64,000 bases of DNA, taken from positions 133,647 through 197,646 of the forward strand of contig CAJNOI010000158.1 of the NCBI GenBank assembly GCA_905250115.1, read 5' to 3'. Origin of the DNA: Adineta steineri (lineage: Eukaryota > Rotifera > Eurotatoria > Adinetida > Adinetidae). Under the pieces are notes generated by a model. It had not been told where the DNA came from. It did no database searches and saw only the letters and a program-made list of their open reading frames with translations. Both the position numbers and the translations under genes were made by a program. This document shows positions 36,133 through 47,443 of this stretch, in pieces; position 1 is the stretch's first letter, and every line of letters begins with the position of its first letter.

Positions 36133-36762
36133 ATGTTGTCTTCATCTCGATTTAACATCCATGTATTACGTGAAGAAGATCGTATTCCAGCGTTAACTTT
36201 ATTAATTAATTCATTTTTTCATGATGAACCATTAGCTAAATGTGTTGAATTAGAAGAACCAATTGATTTTGCTAAAACTATTATAAATGATGCTATAAAT
36301 AATCAATGTTCATTTGTTGCATATGATATACAAACAAATCAATTAATTGGTATTTGTTTAAATGAAATAAAATCAAAAGATGATCAATATATAATTAATG
36401 AAACAAATGAAAAACTTTCTTTTATTCTTAATTTACTTCATAATATGCATAAAAATATAAATCTGTTTGATATTTTTCAAACAAATTCACTTCTTTATAT
36501 ATTTATTATTAATGTTGACAAAAATTATCGTGGTTATCGTCTTGGTTCACGTCTTATATCAACTAGTATTGAATATGCAAGACAAAATCGAATTAAAGGT
36601 GCTTTTGCTGAAGCAACAAGTATTTCTTCATTAAATTCTTTTCAACATCAAGGTTTTTTAATTTATCATCAAATTAATTATATTGAATATGATCAAATTC
36701 GTCTTAGTACTATGATTGACAATCATAATTCGCAATGTCAACTTGTTGCAAGAATACTTTGA
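36133..36762 (+). CDS. GNAT-family N-acetyltransferase (arylalkylamine NAT-like)
   Basis: Single exon, 209 residues, ATG at 36133. The fold reads as a complete GNAT: N-terminal helix block VLREEDRIPALTLLINSFF, the beta-4 strand ending IFIINVDKNYRG, the acetyl-CoA pyrophosphate loop YRGYRLGSRL, and the C-terminal block AFAEATSISSLNSFQHQGF. The last block resembles insect-type arylalkylamine N-acetyltransferases, which acetylate monoamines or polyamines with acetyl-CoA. The loop is normally R/Q-x-x-G-x-G/A; here the middle Gly is Arg (RGYRLG), which may alter CoA binding. Substrate unknown; likely cytosolic. Confidence 0.8.
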   Translation: MLSSSRFNIHVLREEDRIPALTLLINSFFHDEPLAKCVELEEPIDFAKTIINDAINNQCSFVAYDIQTNQLIGICLNEIKSKDDQYIINETNEKLSFILNLLHNMHKNINLFDIFQTNSLLYIFIINVDKNYRGYRLGSRLISTSIEYARQNRIKGAFAEATSISSLNSFQHQGFLIYHQINYIEYDQIRLSTMIDNHNSQCQLVARIL

Positions 36763-37138
36763 ACAAAAATTATTTATCTATTTATGAAATAAAATATAAG
36801 AATATTATGTATTGTACAAAGTAGATTAAATTATTATTCCAGGGATTAACACAATAGTTTTGAATAGAGTGAATCATGAATTGTGTACTGAATGACAGCT
36901 CGTCAAAAATAGGATTTATATTGATACTATGAATATATTTTTTAATATTGAACTTGATTTATTTTCCATTCTGATGGCATAGAAAACTAAAATGCCAATA
37001 ATTCGAAAATGGAGTCAAAGTTTTTTCTTGAATAGTTTTACATAGATTGATTTGGAGTTGAATGGATTGCGATATAAAACATTGTCAAAAATTATTTTAA
37101 ATAAAATTTTGATAAATATAAGAATAACTTCAATTAAT
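36763..37138. other. Convergent 3' intergenic
   Basis: AT-rich spacer between the GNAT stop and the stop of the four-TM gene; nothing recognised. Confidence 0.5.
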
Positions 37139-37769
37139 TTATATTCTTCTCATCATACAAAAAAAATATAAATAATGAATAAAACAAATAACAATAAGAA
37201 AACAACAGTAGAAAAATGCATAGTCATACAGTGTTGATTGACAATATGTTGGAAAACTTGAATCAATTGATTGAACAGTTAATTTTATTGGAAAAATCCA
37301 TATACAACCCTAATTAAAATTTTCAAACGTTAATAATAAAGAGAATTTAAGAAGAAAAACTTACTACAATAAGCCAAGCAGTCATAAATAAACAGATAAT
37401 AGAAATACTAATTGCAAGAGCACAACGTTTTCTTTTTGGTAATGAATCAACGTCTTCCTTGTCGGTTAACATCATCATTAACATCTAGAATTAATTAAAA
37501 ACAAAGAAAAGAGATTTTTAATAACTTTACTTCATTATTAAACTTACCAAAACTAACAAAAATGTATAATATATTGTAAAAATAAAACCTGCGACAACAA
37601 GATATATAGAAATATTTTGTTCAATTGAACATTGCCCACGAAAAAGGAAACCAATAATAAGAGCAGTTATTGATAGAATATTTATAATAATTAAAAATAT
37701 GAGTGAACTGTAACGTAAACAACAATCTTTTCTTATTTTTCCCATCCAATGTTTCGGATAATCATCCAT
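37139..37769 (-). CDS. Small four-TM membrane protein (TMEM272-like?)
   Basis: Three exons (37769-37548, 37484-37365, 37309-37139), introns 63 and 55 bp with GTAAGT donors, give 170 residues. Four hydrophobic segments are visible: SLIFLIIINILSITALIIGF, ISIYLVVAGFIFTIYYTFLL, LAISISIICLFMTAWLIV and AFFYCCFLIVICFIHYL. Conserved-looking points are WMGKIRKDCC at the N-terminus and GCIWIFP before the last segment. The second exon starts with a charged cytoplasmic loop (TDKEDVDSLPKRKR). The layout and the W-x-x-GCIW motif recall TMEM272-like proteins, but that is tentative and function is unknown. Confidence 0.7.
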
Positions 37770-38641
37770 TTCAAGTTATTCAACTATAATAATAGAAATA
37801 TTTTAACATTATTTTTTATATTATATATATCCAAAAAGAACCTTACCTAAATTGCTATGATACAGATACAATATAGAACAAGTTTGTTTTTGTTTGTGAA
37901 TCAATAGTTCGTCCTGTTGGTTTAAATTTTTCTCTCATACGTTAAATGATTTGACAGGATGTTTTTAAAAACATTCCTGCTTGTCGTTTGTCAGCTTCGT
38001 TCTTTTTTTCTTTGTTATCGATTCACAAAAAATTTTATATTCTGTTTAAAATAAATTACGACTGAATTTCAATGTTAGTGTTGTTTTAGTATAGAATTGA
38101 AAAAAAGAAAATGATGCAGCTTTTTTTTTGCTTACTCAAATCATGATTCAATCGTATGTTTAACAAAGAGAAATAGAAGTCAAATATGAATTTTATTTCT
38201 TAAGCGATGATTTAAACTCCATGAATAGAACTAATTGAAATTTTCTTTAAATAATATTTTGACATTGAAAACAGTTCAAATACTGATGGGTACATTTGTA
38301 TTACTTTAAGTTTATACGTAATATTTATTGATCGTTTCGTATTTTTCCTGTAGAAATCGTAAGTTTTTAGATCAGATGATTGTCATAATCTTCACAATGA
38401 ATTGCATCCTGTTCCGTTTCTATTTTTGTTTTCAATTAATAATATTTCACATACAGTAATTTCCGTGCTCTTTATCTAATAAAATTCTTATTCAACTATA
38501 TGTCAAAGAGATAATTTAGTATTTTCTTTGCTGCAATTATATTATTGAAAGTCAAAAAAAGAATAAAATATATTTCGTTGCGTTAACAAAACACAAGTCA
38601 TTCAAGGGAATATTTATAAATCTGTATAATTTGTTCAAATA
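37770..38641. other. Intergenic between divergent genes
   Basis: AT-rich DNA upstream of the four-TM gene (minus) and the GPCR (plus). An upstream first exon of the GPCR might lie here, but none was recognised. Confidence 0.45.
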
Positions 38642-39592
38642 ATGAATGTTTCCAGTGAAGAATTAGTTAATAAAGATAAATTCGTTCTTCATCGAGTTAA
38701 ATTTATTATTTGAATCAGTTTACAAATTCCATCGATTGTAATATCTCTTTTAATTTTCATATTTTTCATTACTTGTCATACTCGTCTAAATGTATATCAA
38801 AATCAAGCAATATTATTTTTATTAATTGTTAATTTTTTTCTTCTCTCCATTGATTTACCAATGCCTATTCATTTTTATTTTCTTAATTATGTTACTCCTG
38901 CTACAGCAGGTTTTTGTACATGGTGGACATTTTTCGAATATAGTCTTAATTTAACAAGTGAACTTTTAATGGCTGTTATTTCTATTCAACGACATATACT
39001 TATATTTCAACCATCTTTATTAAATACTCGTTTCATGCGTTTTCTCTTATATTACTTTCCACTTCTATCGTGTCTTATTTATCCGATCATATTCTATATG
39101 GCCGTCATTATATTCTATCCATGTAATGGTACTCAATGGGATTTCAAAAATAATTTGTGTGGTTACGCAAATTGTTATCTTGTTTATGATAGAATTCTGA
39201 GTACGTTTGACTGGGGAATCAATAATGGTTTACCGATTGTTGTTATTATTTTGGCTAATATAATACTCGTGATACGAATTATCAAGCAGAAGCATCGCCA
39301 TCATCAACATATTTCTATAAGAAAACAGAGGCGTATGGCATTACAATTAATTAGTATCTCTAGCCTTTATTTAATTGCTTGGCTGCCTAGTCTTCTTATT
39401 GGACTTGGTCAACAATTAATCTCGACAACTTTCTTAGCTCAATTTCAGCTCGACTATACTCTTGATCTAATTTATTTAGTTTGTCTTCTGTTGCCATGGA
39501 TTTGTATTCGATTGCTACCTGGATATACTGTATGGATGCGGAATCAATGGCATCACATAGCAGTAGTTCATAATCGTATTAGACCCATATAA
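38642..39592 (+). pseudogene. Rhodopsin-like GPCR with an in-frame TGA in TM1
   Basis: From the ATG at 38642 the frame runs 317 codons to 39592 and encodes a compact class A receptor, but codon 24 is TGA (38711-38713). Seven hydrophobic segments follow on either side, including SLQIPSIVISLLIFIFF (TM1), LLIVNFFLLSIDLP (TM2), LLMAVISIQRHILIF (TM3 with QRH in place of DRY), and WLPSLLIGLG (TM6). The stop falls where a Trp (TGG) would suit the segment, so one G-to-A change explains it. Alternatives: an unseen upstream exon splicing to TTTGAATCAG, or a sequencing error. After the stop the next ATG (38861) would remove TM1 and most of TM2. Ligand unknown; short divergent receptors like this are abundant in rotifers. 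Confidence 0.7.
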
Positions 39593-40092
39593 TACATCTT
39601 ACTTTGAAGGTCGAAAACTTCCAGGAAACTAACAGGATGCATCATACGGTATTTTTACTATTTATTTTGAATAATTATTCGTGATGAAAAATAGTTCATT
39701 ACATAAATCCATTCTTTTTCTTCTTTAATTTTTGAATGAATTTTTACTTGATTTTTTCTTAAATATTATAATAATAAAATAAAAAATGCTCATTGATAAC
39801 AGCTTGAGAGTGTGGGTGTGGGCTGGTCAATATTCATCAATAAACGAAGTAATTCTAAAAATTTTTGTCTCATCGTACAATAATATGATCAATCCTTTGA
39901 CTGATTCTGTCTGAATCATCAATCATGAAAATCGTTTCTATTAGCGATATCAATGACCAGTTATACTTCACTTATTGTGCCTCTGTAATGGTGTTCCATG
40001 TTTTCCCTTAGCTCGTTAGTTTTCTTAAAACGGTGACTACGCATGGACAGAATTAGAACAAATATTCATTTCTTTTTCAAATTCTTCAACAA
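39593..40092. other. Intergenic with half a telomere-like element
   Basis: Holds the G-rich half-element at 39803-39826 and the presumed promoter of the B-box/NHL gene. No other feature. Confidence 0.5.
39803..39826. repeat. Telomere-like G-rich arm, copy F (half only)
   Basis: CTTGAGAGTGTGGGTGTGGG without a matching C-rich arm. The first 18 bases equal the left arm of copy B. Confidence 0.55.
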
Positions 40093-41959
40093 ATGGCAGC
40101 AACAAACGTTAGAGCACAATGCTCTATCTGTAATAAAGGAAATACGACATATATTTGTCGTGGATGTTCAAAGGATTTTTGTTTTCAACATTTAACAGAA
40201 CATCGACAAATTCTTGACGGACAGCTAAATGAAATCGTTAATGATCATGATCAATTTCAACAAACTATTATTCAACAAAAACAAAATCCACTAAATTCTT
40301 CTTTAATTCAACAAATTATTCAATGGGAAAAAAACTCAATCGAAATAATCCAACAAACAGCAGAAGAATGTCGAGAAACAGTGATGAAATTAACACAAAA
40401 TTCGATCACTGATGTGGAAAAAAAGTTTAGTGAATTGTCTCAAAAATTAAAAGAAATTCGTCAAGAAAATGAATTTAATGAAATTGATTTAAATCATTTT
40501 CAATTAAAATTAGCACAAATTACAGAAGAATTTCTTCAACCACCCAATATTTCTATTCGACAAGATTCACAAGAATTTATCAAGAAAATTTCAGTTATTT
40601 CATCATTCGGTATGTTCATTCAATTACTTCCTTTCCAGAAAAGAGAAAACGAAGTTTCAGCGAAGTTTTTTTTTCAAGTTTTTCGTATTAGTAATTAATT
40701 TTATCAACGAGATTCATGATGTCTCGATAAGAAATTTAATTACTTGGAGATTTAGAAAGATAAGTTTCAGGTATTGAAAATGAATAAATATAAGATCGAG
40801 AGACGAGTCTAAAAATAGTGTGCGTGTGTGTGGGTGGTAGTAAAGAGTCTATCTCATACCTTCACTCACACCGACACCAACCCTCAAAATGATTTTCATT
40901 TAAAAAGGTTTTCCTAAATTAAACTTTTATGAAAATCAAATAAAGAATTTTTAATTAAAAAATCTCAACTGAATGAAGAAATGATTTGAAATTAGTTTTG
41001 TTCATTAAAAATCAAATTTAATAAAGAGAAAATCTTTTATTTTAGAACCAATTCAAACAAAAAAGAATCAATTTCAACAATTAGGAATTACTGTTGCTGG
41101 AGGAAACGAAGGTGGACAGGAATTAAACCAACTCTTTTACCCTCATGGGATCCTTACTGATAATGATAAATCGATTTATATTGCTGATTTTTCGAATAAT
41201 CGTATTGTTAAGTGGAAACTGAATTCGAATGAAGGTCAAATCATTGCAGGTGGAAATGGAAATGGAAATCAAAATAATCAATTGAATTGTCCAATAGATA
41301 TAGTTTTTGATAAAAGAAACAATTCTTTTATTATTTCTGATCATGAAAACAAACGAGTAATTCGATGTTATGATCAAAATCAAACAAATCCACAAGTTAT
41401 TATTTCAGATATCGTTTGTTGGGGTGTGACAATTGATAAAAATGGATTTATTTATGTTTGTGATTCTCAGAAAAATGAAGTTAGACGATGGAAAGAAGGA
41501 GATGAAAAAGGTGAATTAGTTGCTGGTGGGAATGGTAAAGGAAATCATCTTAATCAGCTCAATCAACCTACTTATATCTTTATTGATGATGATTATTCTC
41601 TTTATATATCAGATCGTGAGAATCATCGTGTGATGAAATGGAAAAAAGATGCAAAAGAAGGAATCGTTATTGCTGGTGGAAATGGTCAAGGAGATAGTCT
41701 CAATCAATTGTATTATCCTGGAGGAGTGATTGTTGATCATTTGGGTCAAATCTATGTGGCAGATTCTTGGAATCATCGAATAATGCGTTGGTGTGAAGAA
41801 GATGCAGAAGGTGAAATCGTTGTTGGTGGAAATAGTTGTGGAAGTCAACCAAATCAATTGAATTGTCCCATAGACTTATCATTTGATAATGAAGAACATC
41901 TTTATGTTGGTGATAAAGACAATCATCGAATCCAAAAATATGAAAAAATTTTAAATTAA
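40093..41959 (+). CDS. B-box, coiled coil and NHL-repeat protein
   Basis: Two exons, 40093-40609 and 41046-41959, joined across a 435-bp phase-1 intron (GTATGT donor, TATTTTAG acceptor), give 476 residues. Exon 1 encodes a B-box-like finger (CSICNKGNTTYICRGC, FCFQHLTEH) and a coiled coil (~40-150). Exon 2 encodes a six-bladed NHL propeller; blades show AGGNGxGxxxNQL, then a Phe/Val strand and IYIAD..NNRI or LYISDRENHRV. The order B-box, coiled coil, NHL is the TRIM-NHL layout without a RING. TRIM-NHL proteins bind RNA or protein via the propeller. The NHL exon is closely duplicated in the ART gene at 51177. The intron contains a telomere-like palindrome. Confidence 0.85.
40817..40886. repeat. 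Telomere-like palindrome, copy G (in intron)
   Basis: AGTGTGCGTGTGTGTGGGTG, a ~27-bp loop, then CACTCACACCGACACCAACC and CTCAAAA. It lies in the single intron of the B-box/NHL gene, just upstream of the duplicated segment. Confidence 0.6.
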
Positions 41960-42135
41960 AAATATTTCTAATTTAATTCGATAAAATTTTTATTTTTTAT
42001 TTTTGAAGATAAATAAAAAACATTAATTTATGAAACGTCTTCCACAAAAATAAATGAAAATGAATCAAAAAAATTTTCTTCTCATAAAATAAATAAATAA
42101 ATTTGCTTTTGGTTTTTAGAAAAAAAGTAAATAAA
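40905..42135. repeat. Segmental duplicate, copy 1 (intron end, NHL exon, 3' flank)
   Basis: The last ~140 bp of the intron, the NHL exon and ~170 bp of 3' flank match 50940-52265. Shared flank strings include AACTTTTATGAAAATCAAAT in the intron and ATAAATAAAAAACAT after the stop (one or two base differences). Confidence 0.8.
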
Positions 42136-43290
42136 TATTTATTAATTTTACTTTTAAATTAAAAAACCACAATGAATGAAATAATTTAAAAAGAGTTTTT
42201 GTTGAATGAATCAAGCTAAAAGAGTTTAATAGAATATTCAATTAGAAAAATTTTTATTTTTATAGAAAAATCAAACAAAATATTTTTGAATTCAGAAGAG
42301 CATTTAAATTAATAACAAAAAACTTGTAAATAGAAACAAATTGTTTTTTACTAGATTTATTTTTGTGATTTGATGATTTATTGAGAGAAATGGAAGAGAG
42401 CAATGAAAAAAGATAAATGAATAAGAATGAAACTTGTCAAAGTCGAAAAATTAAATTATGAAAATCTATTTTTTACAAGAAAAAATTATTTTTACATTTA
42501 AATATTAAAAATAAAATAAAATAATTCATTAAAAGAAGGGAAAAATTAGAAAAATTAACAAAAGATGAAGCTTGTTTTATTTGATTAAAAAATGAAAACT
42601 GAAGAGAAAAATAAATTCGAAATTTCAATTGATTGATAAACAAGTTCTTGTTTATTTAAATAAATTTTTTTTTATCAATCAGAAAACTTACAAAATCTTG
42701 AAAAATAGAATAAAAATCATTTGCTTTCGTTGAAATATCTTTAGAAAAGAAATTTTCAAATGCTTTTTGTGAGATTTTTTTAAACTGTTTTTTAATTTTT
42801 TTCTTCTTGGAAAAGATAAAGATTTTCAATCATTAAAATCAGATGTGAAGTCTGGATGAGATGTGTTTTAGTCTATTTTTAATGTCTCTGCTCATAATAT
42901 TTATATTGTAAATTCAAACATTAAAGTCAAGACGACGAGAATGCATTGATGTACACCATTTCAATATCTCATTTGAATTCAAATCGAGATCTTTCTGAGT
43001 ACAGATAGTAACAAGTCTTTCACTTCGTTGATGTTTTCCCAATAACATCATACTCATGTTCATCCAAAACTAAAGTTAAAATATAAGAAGCAATCTTTCT
43101 GTTCTTCTCTTCTTTATTCTTTATAAGAAGAACAAGCAGGAGAGTGCGTATGATTTATACGGAAGAATAACATCCTGTTATTGTCTTATTCGAAAATATG
43201 CAAACAATTTTGAAAAAGTAAAATTTAATTGAGCAAAGCTTCAGATGAAATAAATAGTTGTCCATTTTCCTCCCCTCAGTTACACCAGTG

Positions 43291-43360
43291 GTGTATGTGT
43301 GGCTGTGTGAAAAAGTTGAATACAATATTCAGATCTAAATTTATGCTCACACTCCTCAAG
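43291..43360. repeat. Telomere-like palindrome, copy H
   Basis: GTGTATGTGTGGCTGTGTGA, an AT-rich loop with TTGAATACAATATTCAG, then GCTCACACTCCTCAAG. The loop contains its own short inverted GAATA/TATTC. Confidence 0.5.
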
Positions 43361-43960
43361 ATTTTTGTTGATACCTTCTGACAGCAGAAAAGAAACTCTG
43401 CGAAGATAAATAATATCATCATCAATAAAAGAAAAACAAATACTTCTTATCGACTTTGATCGATAACCTTGTTTATCATTCTTTTATAACTAAGATAAAA
43501 GAATTGATTCAGCCTTATGTATAGAAGGTGACTTATGTATGATGTGCATATATTTGTTCGTTTCGACGAAAGAAACTATTACCAACTTATACGTCACAAA
43601 GCCAGAATAACAAGTGGTTTGCAAATAAAGAAAGTCATTAAGTATTGCTCGACCCATTTTGTTGTACGGCGCTTCTCTTTTCTTTTCGAGATCAATGTGT
43701 GTGAGGTAGAGTTTAAATGGATATTTTTACAGGAACTATTGCCCATTTTAACCACAAAATGCTCATGAGCTCAAAGTTTAATTAGATTCTCAGATCAGCG
43801 TTATGACTTTTCAATGTTTGTAGATGTTACAGAGATGTTCATTTTTGCAACTTGTTGTGTTCCTTTGGGGGTTCGAAAAAGAGAAAACGTCAAGTCTATG
43901 AGTTTAAATATAAGTGTAGATGAGAGTATATATGAAGATGCGAGTATAAATGGCGATGTG

Positions 43961-44020
43961 GTTTGGGTGTGGGTGTGGATGTGGATGAATACAAGGCAAT
44001 GCCATATTTGCACCCTTACC
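43961..44020. repeat. Telomere-like palindrome, copy I
   Basis: GTTTGGGTGTGGGTGTGG and GATGTGGATGAATAC, with a weak C-rich side (TTTGCACCCTTACC). Confidence 0.5.
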
Positions 44021-44125
44021 GTTTTGCCAATAAGATTCCTGTTCAATGCAAATTTCTAAATGAGAAGTTTGTTTTTTGTAGATTTTAGTTTGTGAAAGTA
44101 TTGAAATTTGGATTCGATCTCAACT

Positions 44126-45534
44126 ATGAAGAGCAACAAAGTGAATGTTTACAATGTAATCTATTCAGATAAAGAAAAGCATCATATTATACTCTTCTTT
44201 TCTTGTTTATTTCAGAGTGTGCCTCCAGTTAACGCTGATCCAATACAACCATCGACACTACGTATATCAGAGATGGGATCGGCTCGTGTTTTTCTCGAAT
44301 CGAGTCGAGCTAAAACTTATAACAGTCTAACGAGTGTGTCTCGAACAGATCCGGTCCCATCTCTGTTGTAGTTTAAGAATCGAAAGTTTTTTAAATCTGA
44401 TAAAATCTAAATAATATATAAGATGCTAACTAGTGTACTATGAAGATTTTTAGCTTTTACTTCAAAATATTTCTTTATTTAATATTTAGCACAATGAATT
44501 TTCAACCAAATCAACAATCAACATTGACCAATAATGATACTTCAATCTATTTTAATGATAAACAAGCAAATGTAAGTGTCGATTAATATCTCGAATGAAT
44601 TACAGTTCAGTTTTGTTTGCCTTATTTCAAATGTCAAAAAGTTAGATTTTCTATAATAATGGGCTAAAAAATACTTCGTTTTCAAAAAAAATTATTATAG
44701 AATTCATTATTACCAAATATTGAATCAAGTTTTAATCCAACAGCGAATTATTCTCTAGATTCTCAGTCAATAAATGAATTAGTCGATTTGCATAAGAAAC
44801 TTTTACGCAAACGAATGATGTATTTCTATATCGTATCTGGAATATTGTTCTTAATTGGTTTGATATTATTAATCATAGGCTTTATTCTACCAAGATGTAG
44901 TTCTTATTCTTATGACTGTCACTCAGAAAATTTATCATATCTCACTGTTGGTAGAATCCTAATGGGTACTGGCATTGTCTTTGTGTTGATAGGCCTTTGT
45001 GCTACTTGTTGTTGTATGAAACAGCAGTTTGAGGATGCAAATTTTAGCGTTAATGGATAACAGCCAGTTGTATGGCGACTGCATGGTGAACAATGGGTAC
45101 GATATTTGAATTATGCACAGGGTCCAAATCGAGTATGGACAGAAAAGGCTCGATTCTCATCTTTCTGTTGTCGACGTTCAACCTATAAACGATTGATAAA
45201 TCGTCAATATGGTCGTATTATTTTACATGAAAATGGTTTAATAATTGATGAATTATATTTTATTTCATTTCGAGAATATATATTACAAAGTATACAAATA
45301 CTCTATATCAACCAACATCCACAAATAAGAGGTTTAAGAATAAATACTTATCTTGAAAGAGGAAAAAATAGTCGCAATTGCTATTTTGATTTATTTGCAC
45401 CATCATCAGTTTCATTAGAACAAATACTATCAATCGCTGCAACATACATTAGTAGAGTATATGGAGTTACTGGACTCGGTTTATCTTTGGGTGTTGTTCA
45501 TCTTCCTGGATCAATATTATCTACACACAGCTAA
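44126..45534 (+). CDS. Two-TM membrane protein with an in-frame stop before its C-terminal domain
   Basis: Exons 44126-44155, 44216-44370, 44490-44571 and 44701 onward join in frame (introns 60, 119 and 129 bp). The first 208 residues end at a TAA (45058-45060): a soluble, Asn/Ser-rich N-terminus, then two membrane segments (MYFYIVSGILFLIGLILLII and ILMGTGIVFVLIGLCATCC). The same frame continues after the TAA for 157 residues (QPVVWRLHGEQWVRYLNY to the stop at 45534) and looks coding throughout. So the gene is either broken, read through, or spliced around the stop. The stop is followed by CAGCCA, which fits the CARYYA readthrough context. A phase-0 splice from GTTAAT (45049) to GCACAG (45120) would also remove it. 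The first two exons are less certain; ATG 44494 is an alternative start. Family not recognised. Confidence 0.55.
44268..44365. repeat. Inverted repeat within an exon
   Basis: CAGAGATGGGATCGGCTC at 44268 pairs with GATCCGGTCCCATCTCTG at 44348, 16 of 18 positions. It falls in the second proposed exon of the two-TM gene and could fold the pre-mRNA into a stem closing a ~62-nt loop. Confidence 0.5.
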
Positions 45535-45995
45535 TATATATGACTTATTACCGCTATTAATTATATAAATTAATCCATTCCTATAATTATAAACAAAAAA
45601 TAATTTCATATATTTTTTAATACATAAATGAATAGTGATTTATTTGACAAAATCCATTTGAATGATTCTGTTGGCAAATTTGTCGCTTGTTTTATGTTGT
45701 AATAAAAAACAAAAATTATGAAGAATGATACTTTCGAGTTAACGGATTAGACGAAGATATTTTTAACGGTTAATCATTTGGTCATTTTTGTTGACATTAA
45801 TTGTTGTTGACATTAATTGTTGTTGAAATGTAATGATTGTATGATAGTTTATTGTTTAAAATGAAATTATGAACTGAGAGTGTAATATAGGAATACTATT
45901 TGATAATAAACAAAAAGATAGATCAAGAAGAAATAAAACTATTCGTGTTCAGTGAAGGTCTTTCAACTTTGAATTTTTGAGATAAAATCAAAATA

Positions 45996-46047
45996 GAGGG
46001 TGTGGGTGCGATCTCTAACTGATATCCACACCCACGTCCATATTCTT
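45996..46047. repeat. Telomere-like palindrome, copy J
   Basis: GAGGGTGTGGGTGCGAT, a ~14-bp loop, ATATCCACACCCACGTCC. Compact and well paired: GTGTGGGTG against CCACACCCAC. Confidence 0.65.
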
Positions 46048-47175
46048 GATATAGAATTCATAAAGAGTAAAGTATTTTGTTACTTGAATCTGATGTGATC
46101 ATTGTTGTTACTGGCATCGAGTGTATTTAATAGCTTCTATTCTTTCGTCGCATGTATTAAAATGTCTTTTCATATCAGCAGCCACATAAAAAAGCAGTTT
46201 TTTTTCTTTTACTTGTTCACATGGTTTCGAATGAAATAATACAGTGTTCTTTTCCTTTTCATGAAAAGAACAAAAATACTACTGATTGGTTACTTAGTAT
46301 ATTTTCATGTTGTTGTTGCTTTTGAATTCTGATCATTTTTTTGGATTTACTAACTTTACTTTTTGTTTGTCACTCATGAAAAAATAACTTCGTCATTTTA
46401 ATAAACTACCTTCATCGTTCGCTTCCAACATACATTAAAAAGTAAAAAACATTATCAGAAATTCTAGCACATGATTCATTCAATTTAAATTATTGTTAAC
46501 GTGGTGAGTTTTTAACTGTTTTCATATTGCATACTAATATTAAAATTTCTTTTGATCAATACTTCACACAAATTTAAACAATCTACTGACTTGAATAAGC
46601 AGATTAAAAATAGACTAATTAGTTACTTTGTATAATTTATGAAGAATCTTCATGCCATTCTGTAATGAAAAGATCTTAAAAATTTCTGAATGTTTATTTG
46701 CATATTTATTCATAACAATTCATTTTGAGTCATTATATCAATAATAACTGAGTTAATAACCAGCTTATAGTCTTCATATGGATGTTTAGTTTCACCACAA
46801 ACGTAATCATTCATTTTCATATGCATTCTAATTATAAAAGAGAACAAATTGAATGTATGATGTCAATTCTATTTGATTTGTTCTTCGGTATTGAGTCAGA
46901 GATCAAAAACTATTCGATTCAGAACAATCTTTTAGAAGCAAGTAAATATAAACAAATTTAAGTAAAAAAACAATCGATTGATCTAATATTTACATAGTAC
47001 AATTACCATTTTATCATGAATAATCAAATAATATTAGGTAGATTATTTTATATCGAAATTAAATCTTCGAATAATATCTATTTTTTTATTCTTTTAACAC
47101 ACTTGTTTATTATGTTCATTAGAATCAGTCATTTCTATGTGATATCACTTTTCAAAGTTATTTCTTTTCTTTATT

Positions 47176-47248
47176 CGAGGATGTGGGTGTGTGTGAAATG
47201 ATTGAATACCAACATCTACACCACATACTCTAGCCACCCACACTCTAG
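47176..47248. repeat. Telomere-like palindrome, copy K
   Basis: CGAGGATGTGGGTGTGTGTG, loop GAAATGATTGAATACCAACA, then ACACCACATACTCTAGCCAC and CCACACTCTAG. Confidence 0.55.
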
Positions 47249-47443
47249 TTTTATTAACAAAATACGATAGCGTAAGACTGTATTCTTTATGAATCACGTT
47301 CCTGAGATTTATAACTAATAAGAATACTACAAAAAAATGCACTTGACTAACTGATACATTTTATTTAAATTCAGTTATGATGCTAATTTTATTTGTAGAC
47401 TGTTTGTTGTGATTGTTACTAGAAAATATTCTTTCATATAAAC

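Larger units (their letters stand above)
41960..44125. other. 2.2-kb intergenic with two palindromes
   Basis: Starts with the duplicated 3' flank (to ~42135), then very AT-rich DNA. Two telomere-like palindromes lie at 43291-43360 and 43961-44020. Open frames at 43535-43768 and 43814-44059 show no domain and the second runs through a palindrome. Confidence 0.5.
45535..47443. other. 1.9-kb intergenic, no gene
   Basis: AT-rich. Contains a two-copy 16-bp tandem repeat at 45791-45822 (unit TTGACATTAATTGTTG) and two telomere-like palindromes. The right end is the presumed promoter of the ART gene. Confidence 0.5.

Noticed and set aside
43814-44059. Mirrored 81-codon frames on both strands
   Set aside because: Both run through palindrome I; symmetry comes from the repeat.
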